Shown: positions 17,233 to 26,802, counted from the stretch's first letter. The stretch is 64,000 bases of DNA from Sulfotelmatobacter sp049792875 (GCA_049792875.1 JBARBI010000207.1:32580-96579); one strand, 5' to 3'. The notes: generated from the sequence alone by a model not told the origin. A program made the numbers and translations.

Positions 17233-20169
17233 ATGGGGCTCGACGTGGCAGCGAAGTTGCTAATTGAGGATCAGTGGGGGGTCGCTCCCACGCCTCCGCA
17301 GCCCCCGGGGGATTCGGGGCCGGTGCCGAAGTCCATGAATCGGGAAAGCCAAGCTCGTTTTGTCGCGGTGCTGTTGTTCCTGATGACAGTGGCTGCGGTG
17401 ATCTTTGCCGGCCTGAACTTCCAGAAAGAACGCGAGTCTACGGCCCCGGACGACGGAGTCTTGTGGGTAGAGCGGGACGGACATCTGTTTGCGGACCAAC
17501 TTGAGCCCGACGGCTCGGGCGCTAAGAGCGGCATCAAGCCTGACGACGAACTGGTCTCGGTCAACGGACAGGAAATCAAGAACACACCGGGTCTGGAACG
17601 CCAACTGTACCGAACAGGCGTCTGGTCAAAGGCCACTTACACTCTCGCTCGTCACGGAGTGACGCTGGATTCCAGCGTGATCCTGGTTCCCGCAAACCGC
17701 TCCCTGAATAATTCGCTGCGGCTGATCGCCCTGATCTACCTGGGTATCGGGGTGTACGTCCTGCTACGCCGCTGGACGGCGCCCGGGTCCACACATTTCT
17801 ACATTTTCTGCCTGGTTTCGTTCATCGCGTATTCCTTCAAGTACACGGGGAAGCTGAACGATTTCGACTGGATTATCTACTGGGGCAACATCGTAGCCTG
17901 GGTGCTGCAGCCGGCGCTGTTTCTGCACTTTGTTCTGACGTTCCCGGAGAAGCGGCAGTTTGTGCGCCGGCACGGGTGGCTGTTGGCGATGGCCTACGTG
18001 CCGGGAACACTTTTGCTGGGTCTCCGCCTGGCGGCAATGCGGTGGCTGGAAGCGAGTGGACGGCTGAGCCGGAACATGGACCGCCTGGATATTTCCTACG
18101 GCGCGGTGTTCTTCCTGATCGCCGCCAGCGTGCTCTTGCACAGCTACCGGAACGCCGGCACGACCATCCTGCGGCAGCAGTTGAAGTGGGTAACGCGGGG
18201 TACGATTCTGGCGATCTCGCCCTACACGCTGTTGTACGTTTTGCCCTACGTATTTCCTCACGCGATGGGATGGTTGCCGCAGGCGGTGGCGAAAATCTCA
18301 GTCCTGTCGCTGTTGCTGTTGCCGCTGACCTTCGGCTACGCGATTTTCCGCTATCGGCTGATGGACGTTGATCTGATCTCGAAGCGGGTCGTGGTTTATA
18401 CCTTGGCGGTCACGGCGGTGGTGGGAATGTACTTCGCCATGGTTGCCGGCGTGGCGACCTTGGTCCACATGCGGCAGCCCAGCACGGGCCCCGTGGGCCT
18501 CATTCTGGCGGTGGTGGTTACGGCGCTGTTGTTTGACCCGGTGCGGAAATGGATTCAGGACCGAGTTGACCAGTTCTTCTATCGCACCGTATATGACTAC
18601 CGGCGGACGCTGATTGAATTTGGCCGAGAGCTCGGTTCTGAAACGGATTTGAACGCGCTCCTGTCCTCGGTGCTGGACCGCTTGTCGCGGACCCTGGCCG
18701 TGGACCGGATTGCGATTTTCCTGCGGGCCGGCGAGGAGGCGGAGCAGTTCGTCGTCTCGAAATCGGTGGGCATGAATCCCATGGGCAAGCTCGATCTGAC
18801 GTTTCTGAGCGCGCCGCGTCCGGAGCCTGCCGGGCACATGTTCTTCGAGAACACACACCTGGTGCCACGCGAGACCATCGGTTCGCAGGATGCGATCGCC
18901 CGCTTGGATTTGAATTACTACATCCCGTGCCGCGCGCAGCAGAAGACCGTAGCCGTACTCGGGTTGGGAAAAACCACGAAGGGCGACTACCTCTCGAGTG
19001 AAGACATCGAGCTGCTCGAGACATTAGGCGGCTACCTGGGGATCGCGATCCAGAACGGACGGCTGTACGCTTCGCTGCAGCAGAAGGTGGCGGAGTACGA
19101 GCGCCTGAAAGACTTCAACGAAAATATCGTAGAGTCCATCAACGTGGGCATCATGGCGCTCGACATGGAAGACCGTATCGAGAGCTGGAACGCGCAGATG
19201 GAAGTGATGTACGCCCTGCCGCGCTGGCAGACCCTGACGCAACCTGTGCGCACCGTCTTCCCGGCGGACTTCGTGGATGAGTTCAACCGGGTGCGGCAAA
19301 ACGCCGGCATTAACAATCTGTACAAGTTCCGGTTGCAGACTCCGGCGGGTGAGACGCGGACGGTCAACGTAGCCATTGCGCCGCTGGTGACGCGCAAATT
19401 CCAGGTGATCGGACGCCTCGTCATCATGGATGACATCACGGAGCGCGTGGAACTCGAGGGACAGCTTTCGCAGGCCGACAAGCTCTCGTCGATCGGATTA
19501 CTGGCAGCGGGTGTGGCCCACGAGGTGAACACCCCCCTGGCGGTGATTTCGTCTTACACCCAGATGCTTGCCAAGCAACTGCAGGGCGACCCGCAGAAGT
19601 CGGGACTGCTGGAGAAGATCACTCGGCAAACTTTCCGCGCCTCGGAGATCGTGAACAACCTGCTGAACTTTTCGCGCACCAGCGGCACCGAGTTCGCCGA
19701 CGTGGATATCAACAAAGTCATCACCGACACGCTCGCGCTTCTGGAACATCAGTTCAAGACCGCCAAGATCGAGGTGCACTCTGAGTTGACCCCGGCGATT
19801 TCGGCCATTCAGGGCAATCCGGGTAGATTGCAGCAGGTTTTCCTAAACCTGTTTCTCAACGCCAAAGACGCGATGCCGGGCGGCGGCAGGCTCAACGTAG
19901 CCACGACCAACGGCGACATGGTGAGCGTGCGGGTTTCCGATACAGGATCAGGGATTGCACCCGAGCATATCCAGCGCATTTACGATCCGTTCTTCACTAC
20001 CAAGACCGCGCCGAAAGAAGGCCAAAACCGCGGCACCGGGCTGGGACTCTCCGTAACCTACGGCATCATCCAGGAGCATGCTGGCAAGATTCGCGTTGAA
20101 AGCGATCCGGGATCCGGGACAACGTTCGCCCTGGACTTCCCCCTGAGCAGGAAGGCGGCGCATGTCTGA
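17233..20169 (+). CDS. PDZ / multi-TM / GAF / PAS sensor histidine kinase
   Basis: 978 aa from ATG 17233. Order: TM helix at about 42-61 (FVAVLLFLMTVAAVIFAGL), a PDZ-like domain at about 75-150 (AKSGIKPDDELVSVNGQEI) that would be outside the membrane, six or more TM helices at about 160-430, GAF at about 465-620, PAS at about 630-740, HisKA with His at about 761 (GVAHEVNTPLAVISSY), and HATPase with NLFLNAKDAMPGGG, DTGSGI and GTGLGLSVTYGI. The last 8 nt overlap the sigma-54 activator, its probable partner. Start uncertain: TTG 17167 and ATG 17335 are in frame, none with a good ribosome binding site. Confidence 0.88.
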   Translation: MGLDVAAKLLIEDQWGVAPTPPQPPGDSGPVPKSMNRESQARFVAVLLFLMTVAAVIFAGLNFQKERESTAPDDGVLWVERDGHLFADQLEPDGSGAKSGIKPDDELVSVNGQEIKNTPGLERQLYRTGVWSKATYTLARHGVTLDSSVILVPANRSLNNSLRLIALIYLGIGVYVLLRRWTAPGSTHFYIFCLVSFIAYSFKYTGKLNDFDWIIYWGNIVAWVLQPALFLHFVLTFPEKRQFVRRHGWLLAMAYVPGTLLLGLRLAAMRWLEASGRLSRNMDRLDISYGAVFFLIAASVLLHSYRNAGTTILRQQLKWVTRGTILAISPYTLLYVLPYVFPHAMGWLPQAVAKISVLSLLLLPLTFGYAIFRYRLMDVDLISKRVVVYTLAVTAVVGMYFAMVAGVATLVHMRQPSTGPVGLILAVVVTALLFDPVRKWIQDRVDQFFYRTVYDYRRTLIEFGRELGSETDLNALLSSVLDRLSRTLAVDRIAIFLRAGEEAEQFVVSKSVGMNPMGKLDLTFLSAPRPEPAGHMFFENTHLVPRETIGSQDAIARLDLNYYIPCRAQQKTVAVLGLGKTTKGDYLSSEDIELLETLGGYLGIAIQNGRLYASLQQKVAEYERLKDFNENIVESINVGIMALDMEDRIESWNAQMEVMYALPRWQTLTQPVRTVFPADFVDEFNRVRQNAGINNLYKFRLQTPAGETRTVNVAIAPLVTRKFQVIGRLVIMDDITERVELEGQLSQADKLSSIGLLAAGVAHEVNTPLAVISSYTQMLAKQLQGDPQKSGLLEKITRQTFRASEIVNNLLNFSRTSGTEFADVDINKVITDTLALLEHQFKTAKIEVHSELTPAISAIQGNPGRLQQVFLNLFLNAKDAMPGGGRLNVATTNGDMVSVRVSDTGSGIAPEHIQRIYDPFFTTKTAPKEGQNRGTGLGLSVTYGIIQEHAGKIRVESDPGSGTTFALDFPLSRKAAHV

Positions 20170-21595
20170 GGCAGCAGTCGTCACGCGCAGCGCGATGAAC
20201 GGCAATCCGTCGTTGTCCGGTTCGGTGCTCATTGTTGACGATGAGGCCGAGATTCGCGAGTCTTTGCAGACGCTGCTCGAGATGGAAGGATTCGAAGTTG
20301 AGACCGCCGTGACCGGTGAGGACGGGCTCGCGCAAATGGCGGATCGCCCGTTTGATCTGGTGCTCCTGGATCTGACTCTGCCCGGACGCAACGGGATGGA
20401 GATTCTCTCGGAGATTCGCTCGCACGATTCGCGCCTGCCGGTCATCATGATCACTGCCTACGGGACGGTGGAAAATGCCGTGCGCGCCATGCAATCTGGG
20501 GCAGCGAATTTCGTGCAGAAGCCCTGGGACAACGAAAAACTTCTGGCCGATGTGCGCGCCGCGGTGGGGTGGCGCCGGGCAGAAGAAGAGAACGTCCAAC
20601 TCAAGCGCGCGCTCAAGCAGCGTTACAACTTTGAAAATATCGTGGGTAAGAGCGAGCCCATGCTGAAGATTTTTGACCTGGTTGCGCAGGTAGCAAACAG
20701 CCGGTCCACCGTGCTGTTGCAGGGCGAAAGCGGCACCGGCAAAGAAGTAATTGCCAAGGCCGTTCACCTGAACTCACCGCGGCGCGACAAGCCGTTCGTT
20801 CCGGTCAACACCGGGTCCATGCCCACGGACCTGCTGGAGTCCACGCTCTTCGGCCACGTCAAGGGAGCGTTCACCAGCGCCATCGCTTCGAAAAAGGGCC
20901 TGTTCGAAGTGGCGGACAAAGGCACGCTGTTCCTTGACGAAATCGCGACGATGGGACTGGAAACGCAAGCCAAGATCCTGCGCGTCCTGCAGGACCGGCG
21001 GTTCATGCACCTGGGTGGGATTCAGGAAGTCCAGGTGGACGTACGGATTATTGCCGCTACCAACATCGACTTGCGGCAGATGGTGCGCGAGGGGCGGTTC
21101 CGCGAAGATCTTTTCTATCGTCTGAACGTCATTACGGTCGAACTTCCGCCGCTGCGCCAGCGCAAGGAAGATATCCCGCTGCTGGTAGAATTCTTTTTGA
21201 AGAAGTACGCCGAAGAAAATGGACGGCCGGCGCCGCGCATCACTCCAGAAGCGCTTCGCCCGCTGATGGCCTACTCCTGGCCGGGCAACGTACGCGAACT
21301 GGAGAATGTAATCGAACGCGCTGTGGTGCTCTCTTCCGGGCCGGAAATCAGCATGGACCTGCTGCCAGAATCTATGATGGGCCGCGGTTCCTCGCTCACA
21401 CTGCACGACCCACCGTCGGACGCGTCGTTATTTGAAATTGTTGAAGACGTGGAGCGCCGCGTCATCACCGACATGCTCGAACGCTGCAACTGGAACCAGA
21501 CTGAAGCCGCCGAGCGCTTCCACGTGCCGCTGTCTACGCTGAACCAGAAAATCCGGCGGCTGAGTATTGAGATCAAGAAGAAGGGCCGGGGATAG
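20162..21595 (+). CDS. NtrC-family sigma-54-dependent response regulator
   Basis: 477 aa transcription activator. The receiver (about 20-135) has LIVDDEAEIRESL and acceptor Asp in LVLLDLTLPGRNGME. The AAA+ domain (about 160-395) has Walker A GESGTGKEVIAKAVH, the sigma-54 contact loop GAFTSA (usual form GAFTGA), Walker B GTLFLDEI, and the arginine region FREDLFYRLNVI. The C-terminal Fis-type helix-turn-helix reads WNQTEAAERFHVPLSTLNQK. It overlaps the kinase gene by 8 nt, so it is the cognate regulator, probably of sigma-54 promoters elsewhere. Confidence 0.93.
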   Translation: MSEAAVVTRSAMNGNPSLSGSVLIVDDEAEIRESLQTLLEMEGFEVETAVTGEDGLAQMADRPFDLVLLDLTLPGRNGMEILSEIRSHDSRLPVIMITAYGTVENAVRAMQSGAANFVQKPWDNEKLLADVRAAVGWRRAEEENVQLKRALKQRYNFENIVGKSEPMLKIFDLVAQVANSRSTVLLQGESGTGKEVIAKAVHLNSPRRDKPFVPVNTGSMPTDLLESTLFGHVKGAFTSAIASKKGLFEVADKGTLFLDEIATMGLETQAKILRVLQDRRFMHLGGIQEVQVDVRIIAATNIDLRQMVREGRFREDLFYRLNVITVELPPLRQRKEDIPLLVEFFLKKYAEENGRPAPRITPEALRPLMAYSWPGNVRELENVIERAVVLSSGPEISMDLLPESMMGRGSSLTLHDPPSDASLFEIVEDVERRVITDMLERCNWNQTEAAERFHVPLSTLNQKIRRLSIEIKKKGRG

Positions 21596-21725
21596 GGGCA
21601 GTTCTCAGTTCCACCTGCAACCTCCAGCCGCAGTACGCGAGTGGTTTCGGAAAGGCTCTCGACCAAAACGAGCCCGCGATGTCCCGGCAGTTGATGGGGA
21701 CCGGATCTTTTGCCGCCTGCGGAGG

Positions 21726-22460
21726 TTAAGCTCGCTGCGGCAATGCGGCCGATAGCAGGACGTTCGCTACCTCGCCGGGACGTTCGACATGGCAATCGTG
21801 GCCAGTCTTCAGGTCGGTGACTTCCCAGCCGGAAGCACGGGCTTTTGCAGCAAACGGCGCGAAGAACGGCCTCGCCGGATATCCTTCCGCGACGCAACGA
21901 ACGAAGCTGGCCGGAATGCTGGCCTTCCGGTTGGCCGGAAGACGAAGCGGTTCCTCAAAGCAACGTAGACTAAAATCACACAGCCTAGCGCGGACGAAAT
22001 CACGTGCTTCGCCTGGCTTCAATCCCCAGAGATCAAGCTGGCCCTCCCCACCCGGTAAGCGCCAGCCACCTCCATGCTCTCGCGCGATGTCGCGGAAATA
22101 AGCGCCAATCTCAGGTGGAAGCAAGTCCAGCGCGCTTTGCCCATTTTCCGGGATGAAGGCATCCAGGAAAACCAAGTGCTTGACTCGAGTTGGATTCGTC
22201 TCTACCACACCGCTGATAATCATGCCTGCGTAACTGTGGCCTACAACGATCACTGGGTCCGGGAACCTTGACAGCTCGCAGGAAACGTCCTCTACATGTC
22301 GCTGCAGCGTGATGTCGGGAGACAAGCGGCTTTGGTCTGTGCCAAGCCCACTGAGGACCGGAGTGATCACCCGGTGACCTTGTTTTTCCAGCAAGGGGAT
22401 CAACAGGTCCCACGTACCGGTTGACTGCCAGGCGCCGTGTACAAGGACGAACACCGACAT
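21726..22460 (-). CDS. Alpha/beta hydrolase (esterase-like)
   Basis: 244 aa from ATG 22460 (MSVFVLVHGAW). Oxyanion strand LVHGAWQSTGTWDLLIPLLE, nucleophile elbow VVGHSYAGMII (Ser at about 82), and the catalytic His near the C-terminus in TGHDCHVERPGEVA. It resembles the pimeloyl-ester/salicylate-esterase-like family with HGAW and GHSY signatures. Substrate unknown. A longer in-frame start at 22550 would add 30 Pro/Gln-rich residues and run through a candidate small membrane ORF on the other strand, so I prefer 22460. Confidence 0.85.
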   Translation of the reverse strand: MSVFVLVHGAWQSTGTWDLLIPLLEKQGHRVITPVLSGLGTDQSRLSPDITLQRHVEDVSCELSRFPDPVIVVGHSYAGMIISGVVETNPTRVKHLVFLDAFIPENGQSALDLLPPEIGAYFRDIAREHGGGWRLPGGEGQLDLWGLKPGEARDFVRARLCDFSLRCFEEPLRLPANRKASIPASFVRCVAEGYPARPFFAPFAAKARASGWEVTDLKTGHDCHVERPGEVANVLLSAALPQRA

Positions 22461-22478
22461 GGGGAAGAGTCTAACAGG

Positions 22479-22628
22479 TTGAGATGGCTCGGGTTCGGGC
22501 TTGCCCTTCTGTGTTTGGGGCTTGTTCTGATTTCCCAATATACTTTGCACATGAGCGGTCTATTTGTCATCATCGTAATTGTGGTCGCCCTCTGGGCCGG
22601 AAGCGCTGTGATCAATAGAAGTAACTAG
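22479..22628 (+). CDS. Candidate 49-aa two-helix membrane protein
   Basis: Open frame from TTG 22479, with GGGGAAGAG 10 nt upstream. It contains two hydrophobic helices, WLGFGLALLCLGLVLIS and GLFVIIVIVVALWAGSAVI, and ends in NRSN. It begins just upstream of, and divergent from, the hydrolase start at 22460. The hydrophobic pattern and wobble choice look coding, but the product is too short to assign and TTG is the only plausible start. A GTG at 22437 would lie inside the hydrolase gene. Confidence 0.35.
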   Translation: MRWLGFGLALLCLGLVLISQYTLHMSGLFVIIVIVVALWAGSAVINRSN

Positions 22629-22822
22629 GAAGCCCAGCGACGGATCATAGCGGTTGAAATGTCAGAGGTTCGGTGGCACACGCCCTTTTCCTCGAGAGCC
22701 AGAACGCCGAGCAGTAGAAAGGCGATCCCCGCGGCGAGGTACTTGCCGATGCGTACCGTTCCGGGTTCGATCGCCGAGCGCTCAGGGTTCTGGGGATCGT
22801 AGTTTGCGCAAACGGAATACCC
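22625..22822 (-). pseudogene. C-terminal fragment of a DUF3592-like membrane protein
   Basis: Reading leftwards the frame gives YDPQNPERSAIEPGTVRIGK followed by a hydrophobic helix YLAAGIAFLLLGVLAL and TAG at 22625-22627. The motif of Tyr-x-Pro-x-Asn-Pro, then Glu-Pro-Gly, then a TM helix is characteristic of the DUF3592 C-terminus. Upstream the frame soon meets a stop and no start or N-terminal helix is visible, so this is probably a decayed remnant. Confidence 0.35.
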
Positions 22823-23077
22823 TTTCCAATGACGGTAATATTAGTCCACGCCTCTGCTTCGTCTCTGAATACCACGTCATTGTGACCTGAGTGTGCTACC
22901 GCGACTTATCGCCAACAATTCCGCAAAAAGGGCCGCGCCACCCTGCCCAGTTGTCCTTCCGGGGAAATCGTATACAGGACCAGAGTTGGATCAGCAACTG
23001 GAAACTTTGACAGCTTACACATTGAGAATGACGCTGTATTCTTGTTGATGTAGCTGCCCACATCTCAGCTTCAGAGG

Positions 23078-23488
23078 TTGGTGTATATGATCGCCGAAAC
23101 AAGGAACCTGGACGCAGGAGTTCTCCCTCTCTGGAATGCAGTCTTCTGCCTGGATTGCGAGATCATCAGTAGCAGTCGAGGTGACGAATGCCCCGCGTGC
23201 AAGAGCCGCTCACTCGTGAGCCTCGCTCGGATGCTCGGGGGCAGTTTGCTCGCGCATAGGGCACAACACTCTCAAGAGCGTGAAACTGGGTTGTTCGACA
23301 TCACAATTACGGTTGAGTTGCAGCAGATGCACGCCAAAGACTTGAGCACCACCGTTGAGAGGTTGACCAGTGTGATTGGCCCGAAGCTCGCACGAGACCG
23401 AGCGTTATTTCACATTAATGTGAAGCCGGCAGTAGACAAACTCGAGCGACAGCCCTCGCTATTCTTCCTGGAACGGGATGCCGCATAG
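23078..23488 (+). CDS. Zinc-ribbon protein of unknown function
   Basis: 136 aa. A zinc ribbon at about residues 26-47 (FCLDCEIISSSRGDECPACK) has two CxxC knuckles, followed by SRSLVSLARMLGG. The remainder (ITITVELQQMHAKDLSTTVE onward) is a small alpha/beta segment I cannot place. Small ribbon proteins with WNAVFCLDCE-like N-termini recur in Acidobacteria as I remember them, with no known role. GTG 23078 or ATG 23087 may start it; AGAGG lies just upstream. Confidence 0.6.
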   Translation: MVYMIAETRNLDAGVLPLWNAVFCLDCEIISSSRGDECPACKSRSLVSLARMLGGSLLAHRAQHSQERETGLFDITITVELQQMHAKDLSTTVERLTSVIGPKLARDRALFHINVKPAVDKLERQPSLFFLERDAA

Positions 23489-23594
23489 AGCCTTGCTATT
23501 GGCTAGGGCCCGGCGTCAATGCGCTTTAGCCCACGTCCAGGGTACGACTCGCCCGCGCGAATCGAATACCGGTCAAGGTGCGATGAGAAGATCT

Positions 23595-24419
23595 CTAGCC
23601 TCCTGCGAAGGCAATGAGGTTTCCATCCGGATCTTGCACGATGAACGTGCGGGCGCCCCACGGCTCTGTTCTCAATGTCTGGTGGAATGCGACTCCCGCC
23701 TTCTGAAACTCCAGGAAGAGCGGCTTGGCGTCGTCGAGCGTAAGCGTCGCAGAAAGGGCATCAGCTTCCCTCGAACGAAACCCGCTGACGAACACGGGCC
23801 CACCAACCCTTCGCAGGTTCAGCCGCCCCCCATCGCGAGCGATCTGAACATAGAAGGGCGGTTCTCCATAGGACAACACGACCTTGAAGCCAAGTTTCTG
23901 GACATAAAACGCGCTGGCGGCTTCGAGGTCCGAGACAAAGACCTGCGGCTCCGACGCGACGATGACGGAGGTAGCGACAGTGGACGCGGGTGATTCTTTC
24001 GTTCTCCTGACTTCCTTCATCAGCGCCGTGTTCCTCGGTCTGCCGAAAAACAAAACGTAGCCGTCAGGGTCGCAAATCTCGAAGCCGCGAAGACCATCGT
24101 GGGTATCCTTGAGCTGCACGCTGAATGCCGCTCCATGATCGGCAAATTCGATGGCGAGCGCGTCGGGGTCTGCTGCATAGACGTAGGCATCCCACCTCAT
24201 GGATGGATTACGTTTGGGGTTTGGCAGCGGCGACGTGTCTTTATCGGACTTGACGAAGATCTGCGCTCCGTCGCGGCCGAGGATGGCGAAAAAAGGGTCT
24301 CGATCCGGCTGCTGGAATCTTGTCTCAAAGCCAAGCTTGTCGCGGTAAAAAGCGATGGTTTGATCGACGTTGCTGACGATGAAGAACGGTGAAATCGCCT
24401 GCGTCGTTGGTCGTGTCAT
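23595..24419 (-). CDS. Double-VOC (glyoxalase/bleomycin-resistance fold) protein
   Basis: 274 aa with two VOC modules in tandem. Module 1 (about 8-130): ISPFFIVSNVDQTIAFYRDK, then GFEICDPDGYVLFFGRP. Module 2 (about 150-272): PQVFVSDLEAASAFYVQKLG, then RTFIVQDPDGNLIAFAG. Each has the beta-alpha-beta-beta-beta pattern and the terminal DPDG turn with a hydrophobic strand. It could be a metal-dependent dioxygenase or lyase, or an antibiotic-binding protein; substrate is not predictable. ATG at 24419. Single gene. Confidence 0.87.
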   Translation of the reverse strand: MTRPTTQAISPFFIVSNVDQTIAFYRDKLGFETRFQQPDRDPFFAILGRDGAQIFVKSDKDTSPLPNPKRNPSMRWDAYVYAADPDALAIEFADHGAAFSVQLKDTHDGLRGFEICDPDGYVLFFGRPRNTALMKEVRRTKESPASTVATSVIVASEPQVFVSDLEAASAFYVQKLGFKVVLSYGEPPFYVQIARDGGRLNLRRVGGPVFVSGFRSREADALSATLTLDDAKPLFLEFQKAGVAFHQTLRTEPWGARTFIVQDPDGNLIAFAGG

Positions 24420-24718
24420 AAGCGTGGAGCCATCCGCAGTGGTCTATACGATTGACTGGCCAGAACGGAGCAGAACTCATGTCGTAGTTCCGACGGCAGC
24501 GAATCCCTAAATGGGCAGCCCCATGCGACTTCACACTGCTTTGCAAATTACCGCGTTGACAGTTCTCGTTTCGGCGGCCTTTGGGTTCATTTCGCTAATG
24601 CCAGGGGGAGTTGCCACGGGTCCACTCCTACGATCAGGTCGTCAGCATGTTACGCCAAAGCACGGGCGATGCACGCCAACGATCGGCATGTTTTCGACGC
24701 TGGAACCGAGACGATGTT
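24420..24718. other. Spacer with a possible gene relic
   Basis: A plus-strand frame from about 24523 reads like a signal peptide (LHTALQITALTVLVSAAFGF) but soon turns into unremarkable sequence and runs into the opposite-strand propeller gene. It may be the 5' stub of a lost secreted-protein gene. Nothing else is seen here. Confidence 0.25.
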
Positions 24719-25705
24719 CTACGCCCGATCAGGCACATACACCAGGAACTCCGGCATGTCCGGGAGCCCGTCGATGAATGTCCCCTTTTTCTTTCCCTTG
24801 ACGGAGAAGCGCCGAACCCGCTGATCGAAGCGCTCGGCCACGTAGAGATCGCCGTCCGGGCCGATGGCAAAGCCGGACGGGGCCTTGAGCTTGCCGTCGA
24901 TTACCACCCGCGCTTCGAGCTTGCCGTGCGGGACCACTTTGGGGATGTCGTAGGCGAGGATGCTGCCGGTGCCCGCGGCGCCGATGTAGATCGTCTCGCC
25001 GTGCAGGATGAGGTGCACCGGCTTTGTGAGCTTCTTCCCCTTGATGTGCGCGACGAGTCGTCCCGACTTTATTTCGAAGATCTTGAGTACGTCCCCGGCC
25101 TCGTCGGCTACGTAGAGCAGCTGGCGGTGCACGATGATCCCACGCACCGAGTGGCGGGGTCTGCCGTGCTCGTCGAGCACTACCTCGAGGCCCTGCGGAG
25201 ACGGCACGTCCCGCGGCGCGTGGTCGCCGACTTCGGGAAGCCGGCCCTGGCTGGAGGCGACCAGCGTGCCAGGAAGGAAGTTGCCGTCGGGGAAACTCTT
25301 GCGTAGGTGGAGCGCCACCGGCGCGGGCTTGCGCGTCTTCGGCAGGATGGCAAGGACGGTGTTGGTGTCCTGGCACGAGACGTAGAGGCGGCCGTCGTCG
25401 CCGAGCTCTACGTCGAAGGGGTGGACCATCGCCGAAACGTGCTTGGTTGTCACCACGATCTGGGCGAAGTGGAAAGTGTCTCCGTGGCGGCGGTATCGGG
25501 CGACATGGCTGTCCTTGCGCCAGGCGTTGGCAAGGTAGAGATCGTCGCCGACCAGCGCGAAGCCGCGGGCAATGTGCAACGGGCACGCGTCGGGCGACGG
25601 ATCGAGCAGCAGGGGATGCTTCTTGCGGGGAGTGCCGTCATCCTCGAAGACACCGATGTTTTCGACGCCGGCCTTACCCTCACCTCGGTAGCTAATCCAC
25701 CACAC
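24719..25705 (-). CDS. NHL/SMP-30-like beta-propeller protein
   Basis: 328 aa. Repeated blade motifs typical of six-bladed propellers: FALVGDDLYLANAW, FDVELGDDGRLYVSCQDTNT, LLYVADEAGDVLKIFEIKSG, TIYIGAAGTGSILAYD, FAIGPDGDLYVAERFDQRVR. No signal peptide at the chosen ATG 25705, so cytoplasmic unless the start is misplaced. Function unknown; related proteins include streptogramin lyase-like and gluconolactonase-like folds. The G/C-ending codon bias is stronger than in neighbours, which hints at horizontal acquisition. Confidence 0.75.
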   Translation of the reverse strand: MWWISYRGEGKAGVENIGVFEDDGTPRKKHPLLLDPSPDACPLHIARGFALVGDDLYLANAWRKDSHVARYRRHGDTFHFAQIVVTTKHVSAMVHPFDVELGDDGRLYVSCQDTNTVLAILPKTRKPAPVALHLRKSFPDGNFLPGTLVASSQGRLPEVGDHAPRDVPSPQGLEVVLDEHGRPRHSVRGIIVHRQLLYVADEAGDVLKIFEIKSGRLVAHIKGKKLTKPVHLILHGETIYIGAAGTGSILAYDIPKVVPHGKLEARVVIDGKLKAPSGFAIGPDGDLYVAERFDQRVRRFSVKGKKKGTFIDGLPDMPEFLVYVPDRA

Positions 25706-26015
25706 GGTGTCCTTCCTCGACGGCTGCGGCGCTTCCTAAAACGCGTCTGTTGCACGAGGACAAACCCTAGACTAGAGGGTCTTCGATAGTTTCGAAACTG
25801 TTAAAAGTGACAGGGAGCCACTCAGGCAAGATTGGTTGTCACCAGTCCTGTCGACAAGATAGTTGACGAAATGGGAGATAGCGCCCGGTGCCCAGGAGAG
25901 CGGGCCAACCGGCACCCCAGTTGCCAGACTGACGACTGATCGCTGATAGCGTTCTCTGTTATAGTTCGGTCAAGCCAGTGCTCGGCACCCGCGACGCCCC
26001 GGCCTTCCGAATCGC
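25706..26015. other. Intergenic region, divergent promoters likely
   Basis: 310 nt between the minus-strand propeller gene and mlaE. No gene or strong repeat is visible. A short imperfect GACTGACGACTGATCGCTGATAG stretch (about 25927-25949) resembles the short-period repeats seen elsewhere in the window. Confidence 0.35.
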
Positions 26016-26798
26016 ATGGAACTGACCTCGCCCACGGAGTTTGCCAAAGAAAAAGTCCAGGCGGTTCAGGATTACACTTTGCTGGCCGCGCAGTCCGTGG
26101 CGAACCTGTTTCGCAAGCCGCTCTATTTCGCGGATATGGTGCAGCAGGCTGACCTGATCGGCGTGGGATCCCTGCCGATCGTGGTGTTGACCGGTTTCTT
26201 CACCGGGGGCGTGCTCGCGCTTCAGACGGCCAATACGCTGCAGCGTTTCGGTTCGATCACGCTGATCGGCCAGCTGGTTTCGACCTCGATGGTGCGCGAA
26301 CTCGGCCCGGTGCTCACCGGCCTGATGGTCGCCGGACGGAATTCTTCCGGCATGGCCAGCGAACTGGGATCGATGGTGGTGACCGAGCAGATCGACGCCA
26401 TGCGCGCTCTCGGCACTGATCCCATGAAGAAGCTGGTGACCCCGCGCGTCACCGCCACCGTGTTCATGCTGTTCTTCCTGAGCATTCTTTCTGACCTGGT
26501 CGGACTCGCCGGCGGGCTGATGGTGGCCAAGCTGTTCCTCAGCCTCGACGCTCGCCAGTACTGGGCCAACGCCTGGCAAACGCTGGTGCTGCAGGATATC
26601 TTCATGGGATTGCTGAAACCGGTTTTATTCGGCTTCATCATCGCGACGGTCGGTTGCTTTTACGGCATGACGGCGCGCGGCGGGACACAAGGTGTGGGCC
26701 GGGCGACCACGCAGGCGGTGGTGGCGGCGTCCGTGTTGATCCTGGTCACTGATTTCTTTGTCACCAAGCTGTTGATTTCTGTGCTGTCTTACAAGTAA
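26016..26798 (+). CDS. mlaE: MlaE-type lipid ABC transporter permease
   Basis: 260 aa integral membrane protein of the MlaE/YrbE family, moving phospholipid between inner and outer membranes with an MlaF ATPase. Typical marks: GVGSLPIVVLTGFFTGGVLA, STSMVRELGPVLTGLMVAGR, the ELGSMVVTEQIDAMRALGTD cytoplasmic loop, and five predicted helices. Followed after 4 nt by mlaF. No ribosome binding site of note precedes the ATG. No substrate-binding MCE/MlaD gene or MlaC/B follows. Confidence 0.92.
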   Translation: MELTSPTEFAKEKVQAVQDYTLLAAQSVANLFRKPLYFADMVQQADLIGVGSLPIVVLTGFFTGGVLALQTANTLQRFGSITLIGQLVSTSMVRELGPVLTGLMVAGRNSSGMASELGSMVVTEQIDAMRALGTDPMKKLVTPRVTATVFMLFFLSILSDLVGLAGGLMVAKLFLSLDARQYWANAWQTLVLQDIFMGLLKPVLFGFIIATVGCFYGMTARGGTQGVGRATTQAVVAASVLILVTDFFVTKLLISVLSYK

Positions 26799-26802
26799 TC
26801 GC

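Noticed and set aside
24523..24777. Secreted protein gene starting near 24523
   Set aside because: After a signal-like start the frame loses coding character and overlaps the well-supported propeller gene on the other strand.
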